Origin: Sporomusa silvacetica DSM 10669 | Lineage (GTDB): Bacteria > Bacillota > Negativicutes > Sporomusales > Sporomusaceae | Direction of reading: 5' to 3' | Assembly: GCF_002257705.1 (NCBI RefSeq) | Contig: NZ_LSLK01000088.1 | Span: 1-64,000 of the forward strand | DNA: 64,000 bases | Shown: in pieces, positions 7,979-15,912 of the stretch | Numbering within the stretch: position 1 is the first letter of the stretch | Layout: each line of letters opens with the position of its first letter | Position numbers and translations under genes: made by a program | The notes under the pieces: generated by a model | Told to the model about the DNA's origin: nothing | Databases searched by the model: none | The model's input: only the letters and a program-made list of their open reading frames with translations

Positions 7979-8845
7979 ATGAAAATCAATTTTAAGAAAA
8001 GTGTTGGTTGTATTTTAGCTTGTGCAGCAATATGCATATCTTTTTTGAGCACAAATGTAGAAGCGGCGTCTTTTGACCCTGCGAGGTTTGAAACTATTGA
8101 AGCTAAAGGTCTTAAAATTCACACGTATATGACGCAGGATGCACTGGGCGATCTATCTATCATATTTGAAACAAAAAACAGTTTGCTCCTGCTGGAACCA
8201 GTTCCATTTCACAGCAGGACAGCTGAATTAAAAGCATATCTCGAAGCGCTACACAAACCGCTAAAAGGCATTATTGTTTCAGCTCACAATGGCAGTATCG
8301 CCTCATATGAAGGTGTTCCCGTATATGCCAGTCAAGCAACCGCCGATGAATTGAATAAAAGTATCAAAAATCAATTAGAGAGTTTTAAATCATTTGGCGG
8401 AGAGGATTTGGACTGTCGTCTTGTTGACCCGACCAATATTTTAAAAGATAAAAATGTTACAATTGAAGGCATTAATTTTGAAATCGCCTATCATAATGGC
8501 CCCTTGCCATCTATAGATCTTGCCATTCCGAAAAGTAAAGTCCTCTTCAAACACATGCTTGGTGCAGATGAACATTCTATCATTGTAACCCGCGAACAAC
8601 TTGATAGCTTGATTGCTGAGTTAAAAGATTATGAGAAACAAGGATATACACTCGTTCTTTCGTCGCACCACAAACCGGAAGACGGCAATGCTATAACAAC
8701 AAAAGTAGCTTATTTAGAGCAAATGAAAATGATTATTGCCGAGTCAAATTCAGCTGATGAATTCATCACAAAAATGAAAGCTGCCTTTCCCAATCTAAAA
8801 GGTATTAACTATCTCAACATGACTGCCAGCTTTTTATTTAAATAA
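7979..8845 (+). CDS. Exported metallo-beta-lactamase-fold-like protein lacking the metal motif
   Basis: About 288 residues. I choose the ATG at 7979, 11 bases after AGGAGG; the ATG at 7970 is only 2 bases from it. The N-terminus (KKSVGCILACAAICISFLS, then NVEAAS) is a signal peptide with an AxA-type cleavage site. The body (LSIIFETKNSLLLLEP, LHKPLKGIIVSAHNG, DEHSIIV, GYTLVLSSHHKPEDG) has the strand pattern of MBL-fold hydrolases, but HxHxDH is replaced by SAHNGS. Metal-dependent catalysis is therefore doubtful. It could be a binding protein or a degenerate hydrolase. It sits between the HxlR regulator and the RiPP precursor and shares the duplicated promoter. Confidence 0.6.
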   Translation: MKINFKKSVGCILACAAICISFLSTNVEAASFDPARFETIEAKGLKIHTYMTQDALGDLSIIFETKNSLLLLEPVPFHSRTAELKAYLEALHKPLKGIIVSAHNGSIASYEGVPVYASQATADELNKSIKNQLESFKSFGGEDLDCRLVDPTNILKDKNVTIEGINFEIAYHNGPLPSIDLAIPKSKVLFKHMLGADEHSIIVTREQLDSLIAELKDYEKQGYTLVLSSHHKPEDGNAITTKVAYLEQMKMIIAESNSADEFITKMKAAFPNLKGINYLNMTASFLFK

Positions 8846-8879
8846 GGGAACCGCGGATTTATTCGCATCCCTCATAGCT

Positions 8880-8962
8880 CTCCAATGGTTATAAAAAGGT
8901 TACTATATAATAAAAAGGTGCCTACTTATCAAAAGAGTGTAATGTCATTATCATAATACTAG
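8880..8962 (+). promoter_or_regulatory. Regulatory region copy 2, upstream of the RiPP precursor
   Basis: Near-identical to 7689-7771, including both half-sites (first is GGTTAT, second GGTTAC) and the CATTATCATAATACTAG end. The -10-like TATAAT of copy 1 is TGTAAT here. It lies 44 bases before the precursor start codon. Confidence 0.65.
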
Positions 8963-9006
8963 GGGTCGATGAAAACCGAGCCTAACTACAAACCAAGGAG
9001 GAATTG

Positions 9007-9312
9007 ATGAATATGCTTGAAATGCTGGACGCTTGGAAAAGTGATAGCACATTTATGGCAAAAAGAAGTGCACAAAGCTACTTCGAGACTAACCAACCAG
9101 TAATGGCTGGCAGCGGTGCTTGTGGATCTTCTTGCGGAGCTGGTGATAAGGACAAACCAGAGCCAAAGCCTACGGCCTGCGGTTCTGCCTGTGGAGCCGG
9201 TGACGACAAAAAGCCTGAGCCGAAACCTACTGCTTGCGGCTCTGCCTGTGGGGCCGGTGATGACGGCAAGCCAAGTCCCAAACCCACTGCTTGTGGTGCT
9301 GGTGACAAGTAA
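9007..9312 (+). CDS. ACG-repeat RiPP precursor peptide
   Basis: 101 residues from the ATG at 9007, 5 bases after GGAGG (8997-9001). Residues 1-36 form a leader (MLEMLDAWKSDSTFMAKRSA...). The rest is a repetitive core of about three and a half units: ACGSSCGAGD, then KPEPKPTACGSACGAGD twice, then KPSPKPTACGAGD. Each unit has paired Cys flanked by Gly/Ala and a Pro/Lys linker. The DNA repeat period is about 63 bases. I recall NCBI/TIGR families called ACGX-repeat peptide and radical SAM/SPASM protein of the ACGX system that fit this pair. The adjacent SPASM enzyme is the presumed maturase, probably making thioether or other crosslinks at the Cys. No toxin or export motif is visible. Confidence 0.8.
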   Translation: MNMLEMLDAWKSDSTFMAKRSAQSYFETNQPVMAGSGACGSSCGAGDKDKPEPKPTACGSACGAGDDKKPEPKPTACGSACGAGDDGKPSPKPTACGAGDK

Positions 9313-9327
9313 GAACTTGAAGACGAT

Positions 9328-9373
9328 GTCCCCGGCTTGGTTCGATTATACCGAGCCGGGGACGTTGCTTTTT
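9328..9373 (+). terminator. Terminator between precursor and maturase
   Basis: GTCCCCGGCT pairs with AGCCGGGGAC and is followed by a T-rich tail. It separates the peptide gene from the maturase and would give an excess of precursor transcript over enzyme, a common RiPP arrangement. Confidence 0.75.
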
Positions 9374-9380
9374 AGTCTAC

Positions 9381-9472
9381 CAGAATTTATAACAAAATTC
9401 TGTTGACATAAGAACGACTAAGGCTTCTGCCGGCGTCCTGAGGGACTTGGCACAAGCCAAGTCTTTTCTTAT
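9381..9472 (+). repeat. 92-bp structured intergenic repeat, copy A
   Basis: Starts with hairpin CAGAATTT/AAATTCTG, then a constant core beginning GACTAAGGCTTCTGCCGGCG, a GTCC/GGAC mini-stem, and ends with hairpin GACTTGGC-ACAA-GCCAAGTC plus TTTTCTT. Copy B at 18230 differs at one base. It lies between the precursor terminator and the maturase gene. Confidence 0.75.
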
Positions 9473-9536
9473 AATTCAAGGCAATAGCTGAGACGAGAAC
9501 GTCACAATCAACAGTTTGCTTGTAAGGAGAACATAT

Positions 9537-10571
9537 ATGGAACAATACTTTGCTTTTCAATGGCACATTACCGATAGTTGTGACCAGCGCTGTCAGCATT
9601 GCTATATCTTTTCTGAGAATCATAACATTTCGCTGCAAGAGATGTCTTATCAAGATATCCAGTCGGTTCTCGATAATTGTATGGAAATGTGTAGCAAACT
9701 AAAGCGCATACCCTACTTTTATATCACCGGTGGAGATCCGCTTCTGCATAAAAACTTTTGGGATTTGCTCAAACTCTTAAAATCTCATAATATCGCATTC
9801 AGCATCTTAGGGAATCCGTTTCATCTGAGCGAGGAAGTTTGCCAGAAATTAAAATACTACGGCTGTGAAAGATATCAGCTTTCCATTGATGGGTTGCGGG
9901 ACACCCATGATTTCATGCGCAAGCCAGGTTCTTTTGACACTACTATAGAAAAAATCCGCTGTATTCGTGCCGCTGGCATTAAGTCAGTCATCATGACTAC
10001 AGTGTCTAATACTAATAGTAAGGAAATCCTTGAAATTATTGATCTTGTGGTAAAAAATCATGTCGAAGTTTTCGCTTTTGCAAGGTATTGTCCTACGAGC
10101 TTTGAGAAAAGCACACACATTGCCCCTCAGGAGTACAAAGAATTCTTGCAGGTGTGTTGGGAAAAGTTTGAGGAGTATAAGGATTCGGGAACGACGTTTA
10201 ACTTAAAAGATCATCTTTGGACGTTGTTTCTTTATGAAAAAGGATTATTTACCCTTCCAGAAGGTCTGGATGATGACATGATTTATGATGGCTGCAATTG
10301 CGGCAATTGCCATTTAACCATTTTACCTAATGGCGATGTTTATGCTTGCCGCCGTTTTGAGAGCCGGGTGGGGAACATCTACACAGACCGATTATACGAC
10401 GTTTTTTTAGGGAAACCAATGGACCAATACCGACAATATAATAACTTCGAAAAGTGCTCCCAATGTGAATTACGGCGCTTCTGTCGCGGCTGTCCTGCAG
10501 TAACTTATGGATATACCCATAACTTTTACGCAGCAGACCCGCAATGTTGGAAAGAGGTGAAAAACATATGA
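9537..10571 (+). CDS. Radical SAM/SPASM peptide maturase (ACGX-type)
   Basis: 344 residues from the ATG at 9537, with AAGGAG at 9524-9529. The radical SAM cluster motif is CDQRCQHC near residue 16 (CxxxCxxC). A glycine-rich SAM motif ITGGDPLLH and SIDGLRDTHD follow. The C-terminal SPASM region has CNCGNCHLTILPNGDVYACRR, then CSQCELRRFCRGC and a final DPQCW, enough Cys for auxiliary [4Fe-4S] clusters. SPASM enzymes in this context install thioether or C-C bonds in ribosomal peptides; the repeat peptide upstream is the obvious substrate. Its stop overlaps the start of the reductase gene (ATGA at 10568). Confidence 0.88.
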   Translation: MEQYFAFQWHITDSCDQRCQHCYIFSENHNISLQEMSYQDIQSVLDNCMEMCSKLKRIPYFYITGGDPLLHKNFWDLLKLLKSHNIAFSILGNPFHLSEEVCQKLKYYGCERYQLSIDGLRDTHDFMRKPGSFDTTIEKIRCIRAAGIKSVIMTTVSNTNSKEILEIIDLVVKNHVEVFAFARYCPTSFEKSTHIAPQEYKEFLQVCWEKFEEYKDSGTTFNLKDHLWTLFLYEKGLFTLPEGLDDDMIYDGCNCGNCHLTILPNGDVYACRRFESRVGNIYTDRLYDVFLGKPMDQYRQYNNFEKCSQCELRRFCRGCPAVTYGYTHNFYAADPQCWKEVKNI

Positions 10572-11542
10572 AAGCGGTCATTCTTGAAAAAACGTGCAAA
10601 GCCACGGAATTGGCCATAAGCAATGTGCCTGTTCCCGAAGTAAAACCAGGTTGGGTTCTGGTAAGGGTGAAGGCATTCGGTGTAAACCGCTCTGAACTAA
10701 TCATGAGAAGCGTTGAAGGAGATGCCCCCTATATTCAATTGCCGAGAATACTTGGTATCGAGTGTGTCGGCGAGATAGCTGATCCATCCAATAGTCATTT
10801 CAGCAAAGGACAGCGAGTTGTTGCTTTAATGGGGGGGATGGGGCGTAGTTTCGATGGAAGCTATGCCGAGTATGCACTGCTTCCAATTAGTAATGTTTTC
10901 GCCGTCGATATTGACCTTAGCTGGGAAGAACTTGCTGCTATTCCAGAAACATATTTTACGGCATTTGGCTCCTTGTTTGAGTGCTTGCAGCTTACTGCTT
11001 CAGATAAAATATTGATTCGCGGTGGAACAAGTGTGCTGGGGTTGGTCGCCATACAATTAGCAAAAAGTATTGGTTGCAGTGTTCTGGCAACCACTAGAAA
11101 TGCCGGTAAATTGGAATTGTTACGACAACAGGGGGCAGACTGCGCTTTACTCGATGATGAAACATTAGCAAGCCAAATGCATGTTATTTACCCGAATGGC
11201 GTGAGCAAGGTGTTGGAATTGGTAGGTCCTGCTACCCTCAAGCAGTCAATGAATTTCCTTTCCTATCATGGTGTTGTTTGCGCAACAGGTATGTTAGGCC
11301 GCCAGGGAACTATCGAAAATTTTGACCCAATCAAAGACATACCCAATGGAGTTTATTTGAGCTCATTCTTCAGCAATTATCCAACACAAGAGTACATGAA
11401 TAAAATTTTCGCTCATATTCGCCAATATGATTTAAAGCCGCCGATTGCCAAGTTTTTTTCCTTAGATGACATTGCCGAGGCGCATCTTTTAATGGAAAGC
11501 AATATAGCGAATGGGAAAATTGTAGTTGCAATTGCAGAATAA
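10568..11542 (+). CDS. Zinc-free MDR oxidoreductase (quinone oxidoreductase-like)
   Basis: About 324 residues from the ATG at 10568, overlapping the maturase stop by ATGA, so translationally coupled. The front GWVLVRVKAFGVNRSELIMR and GIECVGEI, with IRGGTSVLGLVAIQLAKS as the NADPH Rossmann motif, identify the quinone oxidoreductase branch of medium-chain dehydrogenases. No zinc ligands are seen. The family reduces quinones or enones with NADPH. Coupling to the maturase suggests a role in peptide maturation or in coping with the inducing electrophile that HxlR senses; both are inference. Confidence 0.85.
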   Translation: MKAVILEKTCKATELAISNVPVPEVKPGWVLVRVKAFGVNRSELIMRSVEGDAPYIQLPRILGIECVGEIADPSNSHFSKGQRVVALMGGMGRSFDGSYAEYALLPISNVFAVDIDLSWEELAAIPETYFTAFGSLFECLQLTASDKILIRGGTSVLGLVAIQLAKSIGCSVLATTRNAGKLELLRQQGADCALLDDETLASQMHVIYPNGVSKVLELVGPATLKQSMNFLSYHGVVCATGMLGRQGTIENFDPIKDIPNGVYLSSFFSNYPTQEYMNKIFAHIRQYDLKPPIAKFFSLDDIAEAHLLMESNIANGKIVVAIAE

Positions 11543-11561
11543 CAAGCCAAGAAATACACTA

Positions 11562-11624
11562 ATGGAAGTGAAACTTATGGATTTTATCGATATCTCTCCA
11601 ATAAACCACTATAGTGAGGAATAA
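11562..11624 (+). other. Possible 20-codon ORF before the sirtuin gene
   Basis: A frame from ATG 11562 gives MEVKLMDFIDISPINHYSEE and stops at 11624, two bases before the sirtuin start. There is no clear ribosome site for it. It could couple translation into the sirtuin gene or simply be chance. Confidence 0.2.
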
Positions 11625-11626
11625 GT

Positions 11627-12460
11627 ATGGACTATAAGGAAAGAATTGAGCGAGCCAAAGCAGTTCTTGACAGTGCCGAATATTTGGTTATCGGCGGCGG
11701 GGCTGGAATATCGGATGCAGCCGGACTCCATTTTTCCGGTAAACGCTTTACTGATAATTTTAGACCCTTTATTGAAAGGTATGACTTTGAAGATTTGTAT
11801 ACCTCTAGCTTCTATTCTTTCAAAACGGAAGAAGAGCGCTGGGCTTATTGGGCGAAACATATCAGCCTGAACCGCTATGAAACACCCGCAACAGAGCTTT
11901 ATCTTGATTTGTTCAAACTGGCAAAACGGAAAAACTATTTTGTCATTACCACCAACGTAGACCATCAGTTTTATAAAGCCGGTTTCCCAGCAGAAAAGAT
12001 TTTTGCCGTGCAGGGTGATTATGGATTTTTTCAATGCGCAAAAGGTTGTCACAATAAACTTTACTACAATGAAGACATTGTTAAGGAGATGATTGCCCAA
12101 ACAGCTGACTGTAAAATTCCTGCTGAACTTGTCCCCAAGTGCCCTGTATGCGATGGTTTGATGGAGGTTAACCTCCGTAAAGATAACTACTTTGTACAGG
12201 ACGAAGCTTGGTATGCCGCAAGTGATTGCTACACTGCTTTTGTTCAAGCGATTGTTGACAAGCGGGTTGTCTTTCTGGAACTCGGTGTAGGTTTCAATAC
12301 ACCCGGCATTATCCGGTTTCCTTTTGAACAGATGACCTATCAGAACCCAAACGCAACACTTATCCGAGTAAACTCCCATCATCCTCAGGGGGCTAAAGAA
12401 AATATCAGGCAAACCATCTCTTTTAGTGAGGACATGGCGAAGATGTTAGCGGCGTTATGA
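11627..12460 (+). CDS. Macrodomain-linked class M sirtuin (SirTM), probable protein ADP-ribosyltransferase
   Basis: 277 residues. Sirtuin NAD site: GGGAGISDAAGLHFSG near 24 and ITTNVDHQFYKAGF near 112. Where ordinary sirtuins carry the catalytic His of ELHG, this protein has VQGDYGFFQC, the substitution reported for SirTM enzymes that ADP-ribosylate rather than deacylate. A zinc finger is supplied by CAKGC and CPVC. In Firmicutes SirTM is encoded with a zinc macrodomain and usually with a GcvH-like protein and lipoate ligase LplA2. The macrodomain is here two genes down, the other two are not. It overlaps the next gene by ATGA (12457). Confidence 0.85.
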   Translation: MDYKERIERAKAVLDSAEYLVIGGGAGISDAAGLHFSGKRFTDNFRPFIERYDFEDLYTSSFYSFKTEEERWAYWAKHISLNRYETPATELYLDLFKLAKRKNYFVITTNVDHQFYKAGFPAEKIFAVQGDYGFFQCAKGCHNKLYYNEDIVKEMIAQTADCKIPAELVPKCPVCDGLMEVNLRKDNYFVQDEAWYAASDCYTAFVQAIVDKRVVFLELGVGFNTPGIIRFPFEQMTYQNPNATLIRVNSHHPQGAKENIRQTISFSEDMAKMLAAL

Positions 12461-13386
12461 TTATCAATACAGGTGCGCGGACGGATATTCCCGCCTTTTT
12501 CAGCACGTGGTTTCTGAACCGTATCAAAGAGGGTTTTGTTTATGTACGCAATCCTTATTACCCAAAGCAAGTTGCAAAATACAGTCTCACACCGAATGTG
12601 GTCGATTGCTTAATCTTTTGCACCAAAAACCCCCAGCCCATCTTGCCCAGAATCCATAAACTTGACGCGTTCACAAGTTATTGGTTTGTTACCATCACAC
12701 CCTACGGGAAGGACGTTGAACCTAATGTTCCGCCTGTAGATCAAGTCATTAGCGACTTTCGACTATTGTCTCAAGAGCTTGGTAGTCACCGGGTCTGCTG
12801 GCGCTATGATCCAATCTTCATCAACGAACACTATTCCGTAGAGCGCCACATAGAAGATTTCCGCAAAATGGCGAACGAACTCTCCGGCTATACCGACGAA
12901 TGTGTCATCAGCTTTATTGATTTATACAAAAAAACAAAACGCAATTTCCCCGGAATCAGGGAGGTTGATGCGGAGAAAAAAATCCAACTGGCCAAGGAAT
13001 TTTCCCAAATCGGCAAACAATACAATATTTCCCTCAAGACCTGCGCGGAAGCGGCTGATTTGCGTCAATATGGCATTCAAAGTTCCGGCTGCATCACACA
13101 AACCATAATGGAAAAGGCAATTGGCATGAAGCTGAAAAACACGCATAGCAAGCCCAACCGTGCAAACTGCGGCTGCTGTATTCCCAACCGGGATATTGGT
13201 GCCTACAACACCTGTCCGCACGGCTGTAAATACTGCTATGCAAATTATGATCAGGAAACCGTAAAACACAACATGCGGATGCATGACCCGAAATCTCCGC
13301 TGCTGATCGGGCAACTTAGCGACAGCGATATTGTCCATGCGGCCGTGCAGGAAAGTTATGTGGATGGACAGCTGCCATTATTTTGA
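12457..13386 (+). CDS. DUF1848 radical-SAM-like protein
   Basis: 309 residues. The front MIINTGARTDIPAFFSTWF, with VDCLIFCTKNPQPILPR and RVCWRYDPIFINEHYS, is diagnostic of DUF1848, a family remotely similar to spore photoproduct lyase. The C-terminal third has NCGCCIPNRDIGAYNTCPHG followed by CKYCYANY, giving the CxxxCxxC cluster motif of radical SAM enzymes, unusually at the C-terminus. Function is unestablished. It is translationally coupled to the sirtuin and followed closely by the macrodomain, which suggests a role in the same modification pathway. Confidence 0.8.
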   Translation: MIINTGARTDIPAFFSTWFLNRIKEGFVYVRNPYYPKQVAKYSLTPNVVDCLIFCTKNPQPILPRIHKLDAFTSYWFVTITPYGKDVEPNVPPVDQVISDFRLLSQELGSHRVCWRYDPIFINEHYSVERHIEDFRKMANELSGYTDECVISFIDLYKKTKRNFPGIREVDAEKKIQLAKEFSQIGKQYNISLKTCAEAADLRQYGIQSSGCITQTIMEKAIGMKLKNTHSKPNRANCGCCIPNRDIGAYNTCPHGCKYCYANYDQETVKHNMRMHDPKSPLLIGQLSDSDIVHAAVQESYVDGQLPLF

Positions 13387-13408
13387 AGAAAGAAACGGAG
13401 CGTGTTTT

Positions 13409-14191
13409 ATGCAGCGAAGCGAAATGATCGGCCGCTTGAACGAAATGCTTTTAAAAGAACTTCCGCAATACAACGAACAAGCCAAAGCCTTTATGGGGGA
13501 TATTGATTCCGAGCGTCGCCTGCTTCGCAGTTTGATGAACGTAAGACCGCCTATGACTGTCAGTGAGGAATTCCTCATGTTACAGGATGCGCTGCTCTTA
13601 CAGGAACGGGAGGAAAGGGGCGTGGTAGATGTCGGTGCGCTGCCGACTACAGCAAACCCCCGTATTGTGTTGTGGCAAGGTGATATTACGAGGCTTAAAG
13701 CAGAGGCTATTGTCAATGCAGCCAATAGTGCTATGCTCGGCTGTTTTGTCCCTTGCCACCGCTGCATCGATAACGCTATCCATTCATCAGCTGGTGTACA
13801 ACTGCGTCAGGAATGTCATGAACTTATGAAAAGTCAGGGAGTCGAAGAAACCACAGGTTGTGCAAAAATCACAGCAGGCTACAATCTGCCGGCTAAATAT
13901 GTACTGCATACCGTTGGTCCTATTATCAATGGGAACCTGACACAACAAAGCTGTGACGAACTGGCAAACTGCTATAGAGCCTGCCTTAGCCTTGCGGCAG
14001 AACATGACCTTGCCAGTATCGCATTCTGCTGTATATCAACAGGTGAATATCATTTTCCGCAGCAAAGAGCTGCAGAAATCGCGGTGCAAACCGTTAACGA
14101 TTTTCTTTGTACGGATGAGAAGATTCAGAAGGTGGTTTTCAATGTATTTACGCAAGAAGACTGGGTCTTTTATAAAAATCTGCTGTTATAA
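13409..14191 (+). CDS. Zinc-containing macrodomain protein (ADP-ribosyl hydrolase)
   Basis: About 260 residues from the ATG at 13409, 8 bases after GGAG; an in-frame upstream start at 13331 would overlap DUF1848 by 56 bases and has no ribosome site. Residues 1-75 are the helical N-terminal extension of zinc macrodomains. The core has VLWQGDITRLKAEAIVNAAN, then GCFVPCHRCIDNAIH with the Cys/His ligands expected for the structural or catalytic zinc. GPIINGN and CCISTGEYHFP complete the ADP-ribose site. Such enzymes remove ADP-ribose placed by SirTM. Third gene of the sirtuin operon. Confidence 0.88.
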   Translation: MQRSEMIGRLNEMLLKELPQYNEQAKAFMGDIDSERRLLRSLMNVRPPMTVSEEFLMLQDALLLQEREERGVVDVGALPTTANPRIVLWQGDITRLKAEAIVNAANSAMLGCFVPCHRCIDNAIHSSAGVQLRQECHELMKSQGVEETTGCAKITAGYNLPAKYVLHTVGPIINGNLTQQSCDELANCYRACLSLAAEHDLASIAFCCISTGEYHFPQQRAAEIAVQTVNDFLCTDEKIQKVVFNVFTQEDWVFYKNLLL

Positions 14192-14245
14192 GCCCAATAC
14201 TAATTATTATGGGCTTAACTTTTATATAAATCGGGAGGGATTTAG

Positions 14246-14632
14246 ATGACTCAATTGGCGCATATTGGGATTGTAGTTACAGACGTTGAACGTTCCAAAA
14301 AATTTTACAAGGAATTTTGTGGATGTGAGCCAGGAAAATTAATACAGGACGAGAGGTATAAACTGCAGTATCTTGACGCTGCCGGGCAGACCATCATATT
14401 ATTGCAACTTCTTTCAGGCGACCCAGAGGCACCTCGTCGATGCGGTGCGGTCGATCATATTGCCTTTCAAGTGCAGGATATCGATTCCGCCGTTGACAAG
14501 TTGCGTTCTGCCGCTGTGAAACTTCAGATGGAAAAGCCACAAGTGGAAATCATTGGCGCAAAGATATTCTATTTCTTTGGACCGGATGGAGAAAGGCTGG
14601 AGTATGTTCAGGCTCTTAATGAAAAGCAATAA
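14246..14632 (+). CDS. VOC family (glyoxalase-like) protein
   Basis: 128 residues with two beta-alpha-beta-beta-beta modules: LAHIGIVVTDVERSKKFYKE at the start and VDHIAFQVQDIDSAVDKLR in the middle, ending FFGPDGERLEYVQ. Metal ligands compatible with the fold are His in AHIGIV, His in VDHIAF and Glu in ERLEYV. It has GGGAGG-type ribosome binding 8 bases upstream. The nearest annotated functions are methylmalonyl-CoA epimerase or lactoylglutathione lyase-like, but substrate is not readable. It is followed by a separate exported hydrolase gene. Confidence 0.82.
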   Translation: MTQLAHIGIVVTDVERSKKFYKEFCGCEPGKLIQDERYKLQYLDAAGQTIILLQLLSGDPEAPRRCGAVDHIAFQVQDIDSAVDKLRSAAVKLQMEKPQVEIIGAKIFYFFGPDGERLEYVQALNEKQ

Positions 14633-14688
14633 TATTGGATAAAAGCTAGAAAAATGGAAGAAATAGTTATACTTTTGAGGAGACAATT

Positions 14689-15666
14689 ATGCGAAGAAAT
14701 ACTTTTTGGTTGATCACGGCTTTATTTGTGATGGTATTTTCAAGCCAAGCCATGGCTGGGCCCGCACTATCTGTTCTTGGTCAAGATTACACTTTTCCAA
14801 ACAAAATTGAAGGAACGCCTGATAAACTGTCGGATTTCAAAGGACTGGAAATAAATTCGTTTAAAACGAGCGATGGTGCGAAATTGACATATTGGGAAGC
14901 AGGTAGTGGCAAACCGTTGATCTTTATTCCAGGATGGTCAGCTAACGGCGCGGAGTACATCAACGTGATGTATTTACTCCGCGAACATTACCATGTTTAT
15001 GTGCTTGATCCGCGCAACCAGGGGTTGTCTGAAAATGTGGACTATGGGATGCGTATTTCTCGATATGCCAAGGATGTTAAGGAGCTTGCTGATCACCTTG
15101 GTATCAAATCTGCGAATTACTGCGGGTGGTCGATGGGCGCTTCCGTAATGTGGAGCTATATTGACCTCTTTGGAACCCAGGGAATCCAGAAGGTCGTTTT
15201 CATCGATGAACCACCATCTATTCTAACTCGTCCAGGTTGGACAGATCAGGAGCGCTTAAACGCGGGCGCAATGGTAGATACGCCGGAGCAGTTGATGCGC
15301 GCGTTTACTTCAGGGGAACCCAATCCCGTGTTAGAACGTTTTATGGCGATGGACTCTCCATATTTTGAAAACTCGGAGAGCTTTGCCCGTTTTTTCATCA
15401 AGAGTGACATGAAGTACATGAGCCTTATTATGTTTGATCACGCCAGCAATGACTGGCGCGACGTTATCGGCAAGAAGGTCAATGTGCCGACAGCGATCTT
15501 CACGGGCGAATACAGTCCAAATCTGCCAAGCCAGCTATGGATGAAGTCTGCCATTTCCAATTCCACTCTCTATGTTTACTCGAAACAAGAACAGGGTGAT
15601 CACTTCCTGGCATTCAAGAATCCAGTGAAGTTCACCAAGGATCTGCAGGAGTTCTTGGAACGTTAA
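14689..15666 (+). CDS. Exported alpha/beta hydrolase
   Basis: 325 residues. MRRNTFWLITALFVMVFSSQ followed by AMAGP is a signal peptide. The mature part has the alpha/beta fold: PLIFIPGWSANG (oxyanion strand), VYVLDPRNQGLSE, nucleophile elbow YCGWSMGASVMW, and a late QGDHFLAFKNP carrying the catalytic His. The acid is probably in AIFTGEYSP or nearby. It is predicted to hydrolyse an ester or related bond outside the cytoplasmic membrane. GAGGAG precedes the start. It follows the VOC gene by 56 bases. Confidence 0.82.
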   Translation: MRRNTFWLITALFVMVFSSQAMAGPALSVLGQDYTFPNKIEGTPDKLSDFKGLEINSFKTSDGAKLTYWEAGSGKPLIFIPGWSANGAEYINVMYLLREHYHVYVLDPRNQGLSENVDYGMRISRYAKDVKELADHLGIKSANYCGWSMGASVMWSYIDLFGTQGIQKVVFIDEPPSILTRPGWTDQERLNAGAMVDTPEQLMRAFTSGEPNPVLERFMAMDSPYFENSESFARFFIKSDMKYMSLIMFDHASNDWRDVIGKKVNVPTAIFTGEYSPNLPSQLWMKSAISNSTLYVYSKQEQGDHFLAFKNPVKFTKDLQEFLER

Positions 15667-15729
15667 TCTATAAAAATCTACTGTTATATCATGCAATTAC
15701 TTCAAAAGCTAAGACTTTGATCTTTTAAA

Positions 15730-15849
15730 ACTAAAGTATTCTTAAAGGATTGGAATGTCAGCGATAATTATGTGGCCATAGGATATTGCATCTTGGGATA
15801 TCCGGAAGCTAAGCAAAGAAAAGAAATTGTTGTAAAATGCATAAAATAA
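15730..15849 (+). pseudogene. Possible nitroreductase C-terminal relic
   Basis: A frame without its own start reads KVFLKDWNVSDNYVAIGYCI followed by LGYPEAKQRKE and stops at 15849. The YVAIGY...LGYP pattern followed by a basic tail resembles the C-terminus of nitroreductase-family flavoproteins. The upstream FMN-binding portion is missing. Very short, so tentative. Confidence 0.3.
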
Positions 15850-15912
15850 CACAAAGCGACTTGCTAACTAGTTATATGAAATAGAGCATATCAAATTAGG
15901 AGGAATAATATT

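Noticed and set aside
9078..9406. Alternative-frame ORFs across the ACG-repeat gene
   Set aside because: They mirror the 63-base repeat period in other frames; only the frame with leader, ribosome site and ACG units makes sense.
9381..9472. Intergenic repeat as integron attC sites
   Set aside because: No GTTRRRY/RYYYAAC ends, copies are not tied to gene cassettes, and no integron integrase is present.
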